A DNA stretch of 64,000 nucleotides, taken from positions 1-64,000 of IMG/VR virus record IMGVR_UViG_3300043256_000125; one strand, given 5' to 3'. The first letter of the stretch is position 1. Each line of letters begins with the position of its first letter. The position numbers and the translations under genes were made by a program. The notes below the pieces were generated by a model. That model was not told the DNA's origin, searched no databases, and saw nothing but the letters and a program-made list of their open reading frames with translations. Of this stretch, positions 46,825 to 55,964 are shown in pieces. The DNA comes from a virus.

Positions 46825-47736
46825 TTACTCCGGTGGTATGACTGCCGAACAGCCCGGCAAGATGGTGAAGTCTTTTTCTTTGAAGAGTGGTACACGGATC
46901 AAATCCGCGTTATCTGGTGTCGGTTTGATGATCTGGAACCCATTGATGTCTAGCGGAACGGGGATCACGACCGGGTTTCCCTCGCCGTCGACGCATGGGA
47001 TAGCGGCCCCGTCCGGATTGAACGCATCTTGTTGGTAGAAGTCTCGATTGAGGATATCCGGGTCCCACGTCTCGTCATCGTCTTCGCCGGCTTCCTTTTC
47101 GTCCTTCAGATGTAGCACGAGGCCAAACGGGCGGTAGAGAGTATCGTTGCGTTCCTGCCACTCCCCAATCCTAATAGATTGCACTTTCGCCTTGCGTTTC
47201 GATACCGTCTCGCCGTCGACCTCAAACGCGGCTTTGTTGATCGCGTTCTTATATTTGCGTACCCATGATGGAATCCCAGGGGCGTTGTATCTGATGTTCA
47301 CGGCCCATCGCGGATCATCGTCCTCGATCGGTGGATCGAAATAGTTGGCGGCCCCCGTCAGGATCGCTGCGCCATGTCGGTTCTTGTAATATGCCCGTTG
47401 GTATTGATCCGTATTCCACGTAATCACCACGGGGTCATCCAGTGGGTTTTCCTCGGCCTCGAATTCGGTTGAATAGCCGGCCGTGACGAGCCACACTCTC
47501 TTGGAAAACGATTCGTTGCGCGCCCGAACACGCCGACACGAGGCGAGGATATTTTCGTCATAAGGCTGCCCGATACGCGGGCAGTCCGGGTGGGCCTTGA
47601 CCGTGACTGCCTCGTCGGTGTTCAGGGTGGTGACAGCAATGAAGGTTCGCGTGTATCGCGAGATCGTCTTTCCGCCGGATACTTCGGTAGCCCCGTCGCG
47701 CCCGCGGTGGATCTCTTTGAATGTGTCTACGGACAT
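46825..47736 (-). CDS. Tail-associated protein, 303 aa
   Basis: MSVDTFKEIHRGRDGATEVS opening; AVTVKAHPDCPRIGQPYDEN, then beta strands. Overlaps the tape measure by TGATG, the usual place of distal tail proteins. No family named. Confidence 0.7.
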   Translation of the reverse strand: MSVDTFKEIHRGRDGATEVSGGKTISRYTRTFIAVTTLNTDEAVTVKAHPDCPRIGQPYDENILASCRRVRARNESFSKRVWLVTAGYSTEFEAEENPLDDPVVITWNTDQYQRAYYKNRHGAAILTGAANYFDPPIEDDDPRWAVNIRYNAPGIPSWVRKYKNAINKAAFEVDGETVSKRKAKVQSIRIGEWQERNDTLYRPFGLVLHLKDEKEAGEDDDETWDPDILNRDFYQQDAFNPDGAAIPCVDGEGNPVVIPVPLDINGFQIIKPTPDNADLIRVPLFKEKDFTILPGCSAVIPPE

Positions 47737-49886
47737 CAGCCGGGGATCTCCTGGAAGGGTTCAGGTGTCTGATCCCGCATTTCCTCTAACGTAAGGAACA
47801 TCGCGGCCGTGTTCTTCGCCGTGTCTCCGGTGTTCTTCTCGACTGTCTTCTGACCGCCCCTGGATGCTGCCATAATGGCGCTGAACGCCGCGCTTGACCC
47901 TTTCTCAAGAGCAGCCGCGCCACCGCCTTCTTCGGATGGTTGCGCCTCTCGTAGTTCATCAATTTGCTCCTGCAACGCACGCTTGCGAATCGCAGCATCA
48001 ATACTCCCGCCTTGAAACAACCTACCAATTCGGGCCGCCTCTTGGCTGGCCCGCTCGACTGGCGTTCTCAACCGTTCAGAGAGTGCTTCACCGATCTTAT
48101 CAAGCTTCGCCTGTTTTTTCAGCCTGGCGATCTGCTCTTGTAGTTTGCCGATCTGGGCCACTTCCTCCGGTGTCGCCGCCCCGGTTTCCTGAAGCCTTCG
48201 CAAGGCTTGCTGCGCTTCGGTGATCCCGGTCGTCAATCGTGCAAACTCGTCTCGGAGGGCCCGGATTTGCCCGAGCGGATCACCTCGCTCTCTCGCGGAA
48301 ATCTGCCTGGTTAAGCGGGTCATTTCGGCCGCCTGTTTGCCCGAGATCTCACCAGTCACAAAGAGGCGAATGATCTCCTGTCTCGTTGTGCTCGCTCCAC
48401 GCTTGAGCAAAAACAGCTTTCGCCTGAGATCGTCAATCTTTTTCTCGGGATCAGTGGCCATCGCGAGCGGGCCAGCCCCCGCTTTCTGTTCGGCCTCTTC
48501 CTCTTTCGCGGCGGCTCTTGCCCGAAGGCGGGCCGCCTTGTCCAGCCGCCTTTGCGCCCTTGCTATCTTTTCCTCTTGGGCAGCTAAATCGGGAGCGCCG
48601 GGTAATACTCTCGCGATCGCACCGGCAACGGTGCCGGTAGGATCAAGCGCAATATCCTGTACGGCATCGGCCACTTCTCCGAAGGCGGATGCCAGGGAAG
48701 TGAGTCCAGCGATAGCGTCACCGATGCCCGACATGATCACTTTCAACCCGGGGCCGAACCCTTTTGATAGCGCAGCGCTCGCGTCGTCGATTGCAGCCTT
48801 CAGTATTTTCCACCCATCCTGGAATGGCGTGAGGATGTTGCCGGACACCTTGTCGACTGTACCGGCGGCGTTGTTAAGTATCTCAATGAATTCTCCAAGC
48901 CGTCCCGACGTGCCTAGAAACGCATTAGCCAACGCCACAGTCTTCTTTGTGAATCCAAGCGTCATAAGCTCTAGTGTTCTCTGTTCAGCATTCATCCCCC
49001 TGAACCGATCCTCAAGTTGGACGAGGATGTTAACCATCTTTGTCATTTCGCCAGTGCTCTTATCGAACACCTCAATACCAGCCTTCTCAAATGCACCCTT
49101 AAATTTAACGGCTTGAATCTGAAGTAGGTTGAACATCCTGGCAATAGCTGTGCCCGCCTCCTCACCCACGATCATCTTTTCCGCGAGGACGGCTAGAAGC
49201 GCAACAGTCTCTTCGATGCTGGCACCAGCAACGCGGGCGGCATTAGCAGCGTCGTTACCCAAGGCTACGGCAAACTGTTCTGTTGATGCCTGTGCCAGTT
49301 TATTTGCTTTCACCAAAACGTCGGTTACCCGCGTTAGGTTTTTCAAGTTTTGCGCAGCATCGTCACTCTTTAGCCCCATTGCCGCCTGGGCCCCTGTCGC
49401 CAACTCTGTGGCCCGCGCTAGATCAAAATTGCCTGCCTGTGCAAATTTCGCCACCTGCGGCAACGCGCCAAGTGCTTGTTTAGCTTTGAGCCCAGCAGAA
49501 AACAGAAAGAAGTATGCTTCCGCAGCCTCGGTGGCCGAGAATCGCGTGGCCCTGGCCACCTCAAACGCCGTATCCCGCAGGTTTTCTCGCATGGACTCGC
49601 CGACATCGTCCATGATCGCCAAAGATTGACGCATCTTGCGATTGAATTCCTCGCCGCCGGCAGCGAGCCTCACAAACCCGAATCCGGCCGCAAGCGGAAG
49701 TAGGGAAGCGACTAGCAAACGAGCGCCGGCCGCCGCCGTGGCAAAGCCGCCGGCCATTTGTGCCCCCATCCGTGATGTAGCCGGGCCCATCGCGAGAACT
49801 TGCCCCCGGGCCACGCGCATGCGCTTATCAAACTGCGTCGTCTGCGCACCCAGCAGGATCACAAGATCACCGATTGCCGTTGCCAC
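47736..49886 (-). CDS. Tape measure protein (TP901 type)
   Basis: 716 aa. N-terminal hydrophobic region (LLVASLLPLAAGFGFVRLA), then the family core around EAAEAYFFLFSAGLKAKQAL, ATGAQAAMGLKSDDAAQNLK and ASIEETVALLAVLAEKMIVG. The end is coiled-coil and basic. Known rule of thumb (about 0.15 nm per residue) gives a tail of roughly 100 nm. Follows the frameshifted chaperone pair. Confidence 0.88.
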   Translation of the reverse strand: MATAIGDLVILLGAQTTQFDKRMRVARGQVLAMGPATSRMGAQMAGGFATAAAGARLLVASLLPLAAGFGFVRLAAGGEEFNRKMRQSLAIMDDVGESMRENLRDTAFEVARATRFSATEAAEAYFFLFSAGLKAKQALGALPQVAKFAQAGNFDLARATELATGAQAAMGLKSDDAAQNLKNLTRVTDVLVKANKLAQASTEQFAVALGNDAANAARVAGASIEETVALLAVLAEKMIVGEEAGTAIARMFNLLQIQAVKFKGAFEKAGIEVFDKSTGEMTKMVNILVQLEDRFRGMNAEQRTLELMTLGFTKKTVALANAFLGTSGRLGEFIEILNNAAGTVDKVSGNILTPFQDGWKILKAAIDDASAALSKGFGPGLKVIMSGIGDAIAGLTSLASAFGEVADAVQDIALDPTGTVAGAIARVLPGAPDLAAQEEKIARAQRRLDKAARLRARAAAKEEEAEQKAGAGPLAMATDPEKKIDDLRRKLFLLKRGASTTRQEIIRLFVTGEISGKQAAEMTRLTRQISARERGDPLGQIRALRDEFARLTTGITEAQQALRRLQETGAATPEEVAQIGKLQEQIARLKKQAKLDKIGEALSERLRTPVERASQEAARIGRLFQGGSIDAAIRKRALQEQIDELREAQPSEEGGGAAALEKGSSAAFSAIMAASRGGQKTVEKNTGDTAKNTAAMFLTLEEMRDQTPEPFQEIPG

Positions 49887-49887
49887 G

Positions 49888-50214
49888 TTACGCGCTCCGC
49901 CTTGCTTGGCTGTATGCCTGGCCGACCACCTTGGCGCTGTCTGCCGGGGATAACACCTCGGATTTCTTTTCCATCAACACATCGAACACATCGGGGTCTA
50001 CCGCTTCGCTGCTATGGGCACTACACAACAACGCGAATCCATGCTTTACAATCGAGATCAGCCGATCCCATGGGTCGGGCTCGATCGAACGATAGGCAAT
50101 CCACTCGTCGAACTGCTCGGGTGAAAGCTCATCGAGCATCGCATCGACATCCAGCGTCCCGACTACTCGCTCGGCGAATCGGAAGGCAAGGAATCGACGG
50201 TGGTCTCGCTTGAG
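49888..50214 (-). CDS. Frameshifted extension of the tail assembly chaperone (gpGT-like)
   Basis: Read after a -1 shift at the heptamer 50220-50214. Gives 108 residues (LKRDHRRFLAFRFAERVVGT to SQARRSA) on top of the first 130 of the upstream gene, 238 aa in all. In frame 0 the upstream gene stops at 50163. Known: the long form is needed to assemble the tail tape measure. Confidence 0.75.
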   Translation of the reverse strand, partial: LKRDHRRFLAFRFAERVVGTLDVDAMLDELSPEQFDEWIAYRSIEPDPWDRLISIVKHGFALLCSAHSSEAVDPDVFDVLMEKKSEVLSPADSAKVVGQAYSQARRSA

Positions 50215-50603
50215 TTTTTTACCAGGCTCTCGATGTCGTCGCGGCTCAACCCGCAGTGATTCGCGCACTCTTCATACAAAAACCCGGTGTCCGCGCCGTC
50301 GTAGTTGTCAAAGACGTAGGTGTCTTTCGGGCCGAACAGCCGGTTGCCCGCCCGATCAACCAGGCATCGAACGAGTAACCGCCGGCTGGCGTCCTCCATC
50401 CGAGATTTCTTTACCCCGGTCCCTCGTGAACTCCACACCTCACTTTGATACTGCTGCGTTTCGAGCTCGGTTAGCGACTGAATGCGAACCCTCACGCCGC
50501 ACACCGGCATCGGGTCCAGCGTCTTGTATCGCCGCGTGGGTTTCAGACCGATCTCGCGTAGCTGGTCCGCACTGGCAATTCCGTTTTTCTCGCTCATGGT
50601 CAT
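50163..50603 (-). CDS. Tail assembly chaperone, short form (gpG-like)
   Basis: 146 aa, coupled to the upstream stop by ATGA. Beta N-terminus (RVRIQSLTELETQQYQSEVW) and an acidic end. Sits before the tape measure and contains the slip site near its end, as expected for gpG. GAGGA lies about five bases before the ATG. Confidence 0.8.
   Translation of the reverse strand: MTMSEKNGIASADQLREIGLKPTRRYKTLDPMPVCGVRVRIQSLTELETQQYQSEVWSSRGTGVKKSRMEDASRRLLVRCLVDRAGNRLFGPKDTYVFDNYDGADTGFLYEECANHCGLSRDDIESLVKNSSETTVDSLPSDSPSE
50214..50220 (-). promoter_or_regulatory. Programmed -1 frameshift site A-AAA-AAC
   Basis: Heptamer AAAAAAC in the coding strand with codons AAA-AAC in frame 0. This is one of the classical slippery sites. 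A clean -1 move joins the two frames of the chaperone pair. Confidence 0.8.
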
Positions 50604-50968
50604 TCGTCCTCGACAATAATGATGGGGGAATCTTCCTTACGCTGCTGCCATTCAGCTTCCTCAAAGTTCGGGCCCGGCTTCCACGTCCCATCGGGGTTGT
50701 AGCCGACCATCAACCCGTCGGCGTACGCCTGGAAATCGTCGGGAATGATCCCGGCCTCGGTCCGGTCGTAATAGAACTGGGCCCTCTCCATCTGCTCGGG
50801 CGTCGGGTCGGCCTTGGCCTTGCACTCGTCGTCGGCTGGTTCGGCCACGCCGCGTAGCACCAGCGCGTACGCCTTGGGGTGATCGATCACCGTGCCTTTT
50901 GGATGCGTGTTGTCCGGGTACATATCCGGTACCGAACACGGCATGGGCCGCAATAGTTTGCACTTCAT
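50600..50968 (-). CDS. Hypothetical protein before the tail chaperone, 122 aa
   Basis: ATG at 50968 (AAAGGA about 11 bases upstream) rather than an earlier one. LLRPMPCSVPDMYPDNTHPK then an acidic end (NFEEAEWQQRKEDSPIIIVE). Overlaps the chaperone start. Likely tail-related. Confidence 0.65.
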   Translation of the reverse strand: MKCKLLRPMPCSVPDMYPDNTHPKGTVIDHPKAYALVLRGVAEPADDECKAKADPTPEQMERAQFYYDRTEAGIIPDDFQAYADGLMVGYNPDGTWKPGPNFEEAEWQQRKEDSPIIIVEDE

Positions 50969-50987
50969 CGTTGGGGGTATCCTTTGG

Positions 50988-51401
50988 TTAGGTGGCGAAC
51001 GTCGGGATTCCATCAAGCTTGACGGAAAAGTTCGCCTTCAATCCGTCGTTGAGCGCCACAGTTCCGCCCATGCCGAGACCTGCGCCGCTGAAGGTCCAGC
51101 GGGCCGTACCGGTGTTCGTGAAACTGATTCGCCAGTTGTTTTTGGCGGGCGTGGTCAATAGGGTTGTCAACTCGATGTGCCCAGCCAGGCCGGGGTCGTA
51201 GAACAGCTCGCCGGACATCGAGCCACCCTCGGTTCGCCCGGTCGGCTCGTACGGGATGCCGGTGCCTGCATCCAACGTGCCCGCGTCGTAGGTCTCGCTC
51301 TCCATGTCGGGCAGATCGATGGATATCACTTGAGCCACAGCCAGGTACGTGGTGGCCACATCCTGCGCAATTACCGTGCCCTTGCATTGATGTTTGGCCA
51401 T
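50988..51401 (-). CDS. Major tail protein, copy 1
   Basis: 137 aa. Mostly identical to the neighbour at 51424-51840 (shared strings MAKHQCKGT, SIDLPDMESETYDA, EPTGRTEGGSMSGELFYDPG, VALNDGLKANFSVKL). Size, Thr/Gly content and position before the chaperones fit a tail tube protein. AGATGGCC start with AGTAG before it. Confidence 0.75.
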   Translation of the reverse strand: MAKHQCKGTVIAQDVATTYLAVAQVISIDLPDMESETYDAGTLDAGTGIPYEPTGRTEGGSMSGELFYDPGLAGHIELTTLLTTPAKNNWRISFTNTGTARWTFSGAGLGMGGTVALNDGLKANFSVKLDGIPTFAT

Positions 51402-51423
51402 CTTGATCTACTCCATGTCGTGT

Positions 51424-51840
51424 TTAGGTAGTGAACGTCGGAATGCCGTTGAGCTTGACGGAGAAGTTTGCTTTGAGGCCATCATTCAAGGCAACGGTCC
51501 CGCCGATACCAATGCCTGCGCCGCTGAATGTCCAGATCGAGGTCCCGGTATTCGTAAATCGAATTCGCCAGTTGTTCTTGGCAGGCGTGGTCAACAGCGC
51601 CGTCAATTCCTGATGATCAGTCAACCCGGGGTCGTAGAACAGCTCGCCGGACATCGAGCCACCCTCGGTTCGCCCGGTCGGCTCGTACGGGATGCCGGCG
51701 TTCGTGTTATCTAGGGTGTCGGCGTCGTACGTTTCCGATTCCATATCGGGCAAGTCGATAGAAATGATCTGGGATATGACCACGTACACCGAAGCGACAT
51801 CCTGATCCAGTATCGTGCCCTTGCATTGATGTTTGGCCAT
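51424..51840 (-). CDS. Major tail protein, copy 2
   Basis: 138 aa, tandem paralogue of the previous gene. Differs mainly in residues 8-30 and in the segment around 45-50. Two tube proteins may form a mixed tube or one may serve as decoration. Confidence 0.75.
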   Translation of the reverse strand: MAKHQCKGTILDQDVASVYVVISQIISIDLPDMESETYDADTLDNTNAGIPYEPTGRTEGGSMSGELFYDPGLTDHQELTALLTTPAKNNWRIRFTNTGTSIWTFSGAGIGIGGTVALNDGLKANFSVKLNGIPTFTT

Positions 51841-51854
51841 CTTGAATTACTCCG

Positions 51855-52496
51855 TCACGCTGCCACTAGTTCAGCCTCACGAATCACCGTGAGGTTGTCG
51901 CCACCCAAACGAAAGCGGGGGCGACCGTAAAACGTAAACGGGATTTGGGGACATTCATCGACACACGACTGCATATAAGGCGCGATGATGTAATGGGTGC
52001 CCACCGGGTCCATAATTGCGCACGGGCGGCCGTCGATATGGTTTAGCGGCCCGTCACGGAACCCCTCCATGCCAACCCACGCCATCGACTCTGCACCGTT
52101 GTTTATTGCGAACTGCGTAGCTAGCAGGCCGGAATAGGCGGGGTTGCGGTATTTCCCCCGCACAAACCGCATCGCCGTCTCGTTACCGTGCAGCGTCAAC
52201 CGAATGTCATAATGTTCAGTGTGCGGGCAGCGTTGCGGGTCGTGCCAGAGACGGTCACCCGCCACCAATACCGTGCCCGCCCGCTGCGCCTCGCGAGCTA
52301 CGGCAGCGTATCGCTCGGCCGCTACGTGATCCCAAATCAGGTAATAGGCCGGCCAGTCACCGCGACCGAACAGGTCGATTCCGGCGTTGGTGGTGATCGT
52401 GGTCGCGGCCGGCCAACGCTCGCGAGCCACCGGTAGCATTTCCGTCGCCGATGGAGACGAACCAACCACGATCCAGTTAGGGGAATGCTCAGACAC
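51855..52496 (-). CDS. MptE/DUF115-like protein, copy 1
   Basis: 213 aa. NWIVVGSSPSATEMLPVARE resembles the nucleotide-binding start of the MptE/DUF115 (Maf/pterin pyrophosphokinase-like) fold; later AINNGAESMAWVGMEGF and FYGRPRFRLGGDNLTV. A paralogue is at 55265-55894. Enzymes of this fold modify pterins or sugars (flagellin glycosylation). In a virion operon it could modify the particle. Confidence 0.6.
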   Translation of the reverse strand: MSEHSPNWIVVGSSPSATEMLPVARERWPAATTITTNAGIDLFGRGDWPAYYLIWDHVAAERYAAVAREAQRAGTVLVAGDRLWHDPQRCPHTEHYDIRLTLHGNETAMRFVRGKYRNPAYSGLLATQFAINNGAESMAWVGMEGFRDGPLNHIDGRPCAIMDPVGTHYIIAPYMQSCVDECPQIPFTFYGRPRFRLGGDNLTVIREAELVAA

Positions 52497-53070
52497 GCCT
52501 CATCGCCTCTTTCTTCATCACTGCCCAAATCTTTTTTCTAGCCGCGACCACGGCCGCGCGGTGGGAGGCGGCAAACGCCAGTCGGGTCACGTCGCCGAAC
52601 ACGTTGGCAATCTGCCCCGTTCCCTTTTCGCCACTACCGAACCCTGACTTGGTGCGCCGTTTTTTGGTCCCCAACACGAACCAATGGATGTTGGCTGCCG
52701 AAATCCCTACGCCCCTACCGCCGCCCTTGCCGGCCCCCAATCGCTTACCCCTTGCCGCTTGTGCTGACTTGACCTGCTTTGCTTTTTTGCCAACGGAAAA
52801 ACCGACTTTGGCTAACGTGAGTTCTTTCGCCATTCCCTTACTGAATCTTGCTCCGATCGACTTGCGGGCCTCGCGTTTGAGGAAGGTGCTGGCGTCCGAC
52901 GCATTGACTGCCGACCGCATGGCCTTGGCGATCGTGGTCATGCTGGCACGGTGCCCGGCGACGGTCGCCTTTTTGGAACTCGTGGTTGCCAAACGGTTCA
53001 GTTTTCGCTCAACAGCCCTGAGCCCGGTGATTATGGGCCCACGGCCAAATGGATTGCTACCAAACCCCAT
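52489..53070 (-). CDS. Head-tail neck protein (HK97 gp10 type)
   Basis: 193 aa, start by TGATG. Lys/Ala-rich with GLRAVERKLNRLATTSSKKA and AARKKIWAVMKKEAMRR, and a central GISAANIHWFVLGTKKR: the gp10-like tail completion layout. Follows the DUF3168-type gene, as in HK97-like neck operons. Confidence 0.75.
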   Translation of the reverse strand: MGFGSNPFGRGPIITGLRAVERKLNRLATTSSKKATVAGHRASMTTIAKAMRSAVNASDASTFLKREARKSIGARFSKGMAKELTLAKVGFSVGKKAKQVKSAQAARGKRLGAGKGGGRGVGISAANIHWFVLGTKKRRTKSGFGSGEKGTGQIANVFGDVTRLAFAASHRAAVVAARKKIWAVMKKEAMRRV

Positions 53071-53519
53071 CAGATCACCTCCGCGTACGTAACCATGTAG
53101 CTGCAATTCGTGTCGTAGAAGCCCTGGTCGCTGCCATCATCGTCTTTGATGAAGCTGGTAACCGTGTCTTCGAGCCACGCGTCAAATGTCAGCCCGCCCA
53201 CCGTGCCGCCGAAGCCCGCTAACCCCGTCCCTGGGTCAGTGTCGTTAAGCCGAATCGCCTCGGCAATCTGTCTCGATACCTTCTTGGTCGGGGCCCGGCA
53301 CACCAGGTTGACGTTGGCCATCACCCGCCCGCCACGGCCCGTCAAATCGTTGAGCTTGTTCTCGTTGTCCACCTCAATAATTACGCCAATGTCGCCGTCC
53401 TCTTCGGCCAGCCGATCGGGCCGGATCGGGGCCGAGTTGCCCGTACCAATCCCGCTGATCCCGGTCAGTGCCGACAGGGTCAATAGGTAGGTCGCCAAGC
53501 TTTCTTCAATCGTGGCCAT
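53070..53519 (-). CDS. Tail completion protein (DUF3168-like)
   Basis: 149 aa. LATYLLTLSALTGISG, then VIIEVDNENKLNDLTGRGGR and a beta end. Pattern and place match tail terminator proteins. Confidence 0.75.
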   Translation of the reverse strand: MATIEESLATYLLTLSALTGISGIGTGNSAPIRPDRLAEEDGDIGVIIEVDNENKLNDLTGRGGRVMANVNLVCRAPTKKVSRQIAEAIRLNDTDPGTGLAGFGGTVGGLTFDAWLEDTVTSFIKDDDGSDQGFYDTNCSYMVTYAEVI

Positions 53520-53522
53520 GCC

Positions 53523-53885
53523 CTAAATCCGCTGGTTGCATTCCAATTCCAACTCGATGTGCCGCAGTCCCACGTCGGTCACGCGCGTTATATCCAACCG
53601 CGTGCCGTTGTGCAGCGTGAGCCACATCTTCGGCGTGATCGTCCGCGTCTGACTGTCACTGTGCATCCTCACCAGGTGCGTCACGTCGGCCTGTGTCTGC
53701 TGCGCCTGAAATCGTTCTCCGCCGCGTTCCGGCCCGGCGACCGGTCGTACGTTGACCCAGCGGGAAATGAACTCGACGCCGTTCTCCACCGGTTGCCGGT
53801 CCGCGTTGTACGTCGGCTCGTTCTGCCATATCGTCGCCCGCTTGTCGTACGAACCCACTTTCGGCATTTGCATCTTGTCTCGCAT
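53523..53885 (-). CDS. Head closure (stopper) protein
   Basis: 120 aa. KVGSYDKRATIWQNEPTYNA and GLRHIELELECNQR: the SPP1 gp16 / phage head-tail joining type. Confidence 0.75.
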   Translation of the reverse strand: MRDKMQMPKVGSYDKRATIWQNEPTYNADRQPVENGVEFISRWVNVRPVAGPERGGERFQAQQTQADVTHLVRMHSDSQTRTITPKMWLTLHNGTRLDITRVTDVGLRHIELELECNQRI

Positions 53886-54448
53886 CAGCGACGTAGCTCC
53901 CGATAGCTGTAGGGCCCCATGGAGGTGTCGATGGCCTGCTGTTCATACTTGTCAGGCTCGCGGTTCCAATACAAAAACGATGCGTAAAGTTTGATGGCCT
54001 GCTTGATCGGTTCCGGCACTGCGCTGGTCGCTCCGTACCCCGCCGTGAATTGCACCACAACAACATCGGCGTGCCCCCGCACACCCACCGGCCACGTCTG
54101 CTGGTATTGCAGTCGCACGCCGCCCACGCCGTCGATGTCGTCTTTCTCGTAGACCGACGAGGCCAGCGTTTGTAGCGTGCCTCCCGTGTCCGTGTACTTC
54201 ACCGTCGAGATGTCGATCAGTGGCGGCCGGGCTAGACGCAAAGGCGAACTGAATCGGTCGAAGTATTCGTCCCAGGTGGCCGTGACGAATTGCGTCCAGT
54301 GGATTTCCTCCAAGTGTTTTCGTGCCGTGGTGATCAGGCCGCTCAGGTACGAATCCTCGATCGGGTCGTCGATCCGCAGATGAGTTTTCAGTTCATCCGG
54401 GGTGATCGGTTCGGTCGTCGAGGGTGTAATCAGTACGGTCTTGGCCAT
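53885..54448 (-). CDS. Head-tail connector (HK97 gp6-like)
   Basis: 187 aa. ITPDELKTHLRIDDPIEDSY, then LITTARKHLEEIHWTQFVTA and a C-terminal helix, the standard adaptor fold. Overlaps its neighbour by one base. Confidence 0.82.
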   Translation of the reverse strand: MAKTVLITPSTTEPITPDELKTHLRIDDPIEDSYLSGLITTARKHLEEIHWTQFVTATWDEYFDRFSSPLRLARPPLIDISTVKYTDTGGTLQTLASSVYEKDDIDGVGGVRLQYQQTWPVGVRGHADVVVVQFTAGYGATSAVPEPIKQAIKLYASFLYWNREPDKYEQQAIDTSMGPYSYRELRR

Positions 54449-54454
54449 GGAACA

Positions 54455-55117
54455 TCAATAGTCGCCCAGGTTGATCCAAGTTATCGTGACGGTCCCGGTC
54501 ACTGTGATCGTTACCGCACCCTCAGCGACGGCCGCCGTAATCGCGGCATTGAGGTACAGGTCGAGGTCGTTTCCGCTCGCGTTGGCAAAGAGTATCGGCG
54601 CGGCCAGTGTAGCGTGAAAATCCTTTGCGGAGCCGCCGGCAACGGCCGTCGACGGGACGATATCCGCCTCGGTGCTCGTCAGTGCGTTGTCATCCGCCCC
54701 CACCACCGACCCCAGCGCCATCGGGAACGTGGCCCCACCACCCTCTGCGTTGACGGAGGTCACCAGGGCGTTGCACGTCGCCCCGAGGATCTGGATACTG
54801 CCGGCCGGGAAGTCGTAGATTTTGACCCCGGTGCCATGATCGGCATCGGCCATGTCCAGGTCCCCCGTCGACGTGAAGGTCAACGTGGTCTTGTGAATCA
54901 CGCCGTCCCCGCCCTCCACGGCAGTACACTTATTAGCTACAATGGCCCCAACGCCCGTAGTCGTGGTGATCGCCCCGCCGATCGCCAGGGACGTTGTCGT
55001 CAACGCGGTGATCGTGGCCGCCGCGATGGTCGGGAACGTACCGATGAAGACCACTCCTGCGCCGAAGTCGATCTCTCGCGATACTTTCAGACGGTCAATG
55101 TTTGCGTCGTATCCCAT
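54455..55117 (-). CDS. Virion protein, beta-rich
   Basis: 220 aa, start by TGATG. DFGAGVVFIGTFPTIAAATI and then a Thr/Gly-rich beta chain (TITVTGTVTITWINLGDY). Probably a head decoration or fibre-type protein at the neck. Confidence 0.65.
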   Translation of the reverse strand: MGYDANIDRLKVSREIDFGAGVVFIGTFPTIAAATITALTTTSLAIGGAITTTTGVGAIVANKCTAVEGGDGVIHKTTLTFTSTGDLDMADADHGTGVKIYDFPAGSIQILGATCNALVTSVNAEGGGATFPMALGSVVGADDNALTSTEADIVPSTAVAGGSAKDFHATLAAPILFANASGNDLDLYLNAAITAAVAEGAVTITVTGTVTITWINLGDY

Positions 55118-55302
55118 CAGGCCAACATCTCCCTTTGTGTGCGAGGCCGCCCTCGCCGCTTCGGAGTGACTGCGATCACCGGCTCGGGCACCATCCGCTC
55201 GGCCCGGCCGCAGTGAATCCACAGCTCGGCCACGCCGTCGGTTTGTTCCAGTACCGTACCGGCCTTAAGCGCATTGAACGGTTTGAGCATTCTGATCTTC
55301 AT
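55117..55302 (-). CDS. Small protein of a recurrent phage type, 61 aa
   Basis: MKIRMLKPFNALKAGTVLEQ opening, then TDGVAELWIHCGRAERM; frequent in phage head operons. Start at 55302 has only a weak ribosome site but overlaps the previous gene. Confidence 0.65.
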   Translation of the reverse strand: MKIRMLKPFNALKAGTVLEQTDGVAELWIHCGRAERMVPEPVIAVTPKRRGRPRTQREMLA

Positions 55303-55894
55303 GGGTCGCTTGATAGTCTTGGGGGTTGTGGTAAATCCGCAGGTTGTTGCCGCCGATCGGATAACGGGGCCGCCCGCAGAACTCGAATTGCACGCCAGGG
55401 CAGGCATCGATGATGGCCTGCGTCACCGGGCGGATGATCAACGTCACCTTGCCCGCCTGGTGGTTCTCGTAGCCTTCCAGGCCAAGCATCACTACCCGCT
55501 TGGCCCCGTTGTTGACGGCGAAGGCCAGCGAGTAGAGACCCGAGAGCGCAAGCTGCTGGGTGTACTGGCCGCGAATAAACAGCGGCGGCCCAGGTACGAC
55601 CAAATCAAGAAACACATCAAAGCCCGTCAGGTTGCGATCTTCCAACGATCTGGTCTTGCGCCACAGCGTTACCAACCGGGTTCCCGTTGCCTGCTTTTCG
55701 TACGCCTCGGCCGTGTGGTTTTGGCAGGCCGCCTGGTCGAACACGAAGTAGTAATCCAGCCGCCGCTCCGCAAACAACTTGACGGCCCTGTTGGTCGCAA
55801 GGGTCGTAACACCCTCCGGCACGATCGGCAAAAACCGTTCTGCGCTGGGCGAGGTGCCAACTACCGCCCACGTTGTCCTGTCGGGTGTATCCAT
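55265..55894 (-). CDS. MptE/DUF115-like protein, copy 2
   Basis: 209 aa, ATG at 55894 with GGAGG seven bases upstream. AVVGTSPSAERFLPIVPEGV, then AFAVNNGAKRVVMLGLEGY and FCGRPRYPIGGNNLRIY: same fold as 51855-52496. Two copies in one structural operon is unusual. Confidence 0.6.
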   Translation of the reverse strand: MDTPDRTTWAVVGTSPSAERFLPIVPEGVTTLATNRAVKLFAERRLDYYFVFDQAACQNHTAEAYEKQATGTRLVTLWRKTRSLEDRNLTGFDVFLDLVVPGPPLFIRGQYTQQLALSGLYSLAFAVNNGAKRVVMLGLEGYENHQAGKVTLIIRPVTQAIIDACPGVQFEFCGRPRYPIGGNNLRIYHNPQDYQATHEDQNAQTVQCA

Positions 55895-55964
55895 AATGTC
55901 ACCTCCAGCCTGGAGGCAGGGACCGCGCCCCGGGGATGCCAAGACGCGACCCTGCTACCCCCAA

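Noticed and set aside
48220-49116. Long plus-strand open frame of 298 codons
   Set aside because: It is antisense to the tape measure gene and its composition mirrors that gene's codons.
54290-55216. Plus-strand open frame of 308 codons
   Set aside because: Antisense to two confident neck genes.
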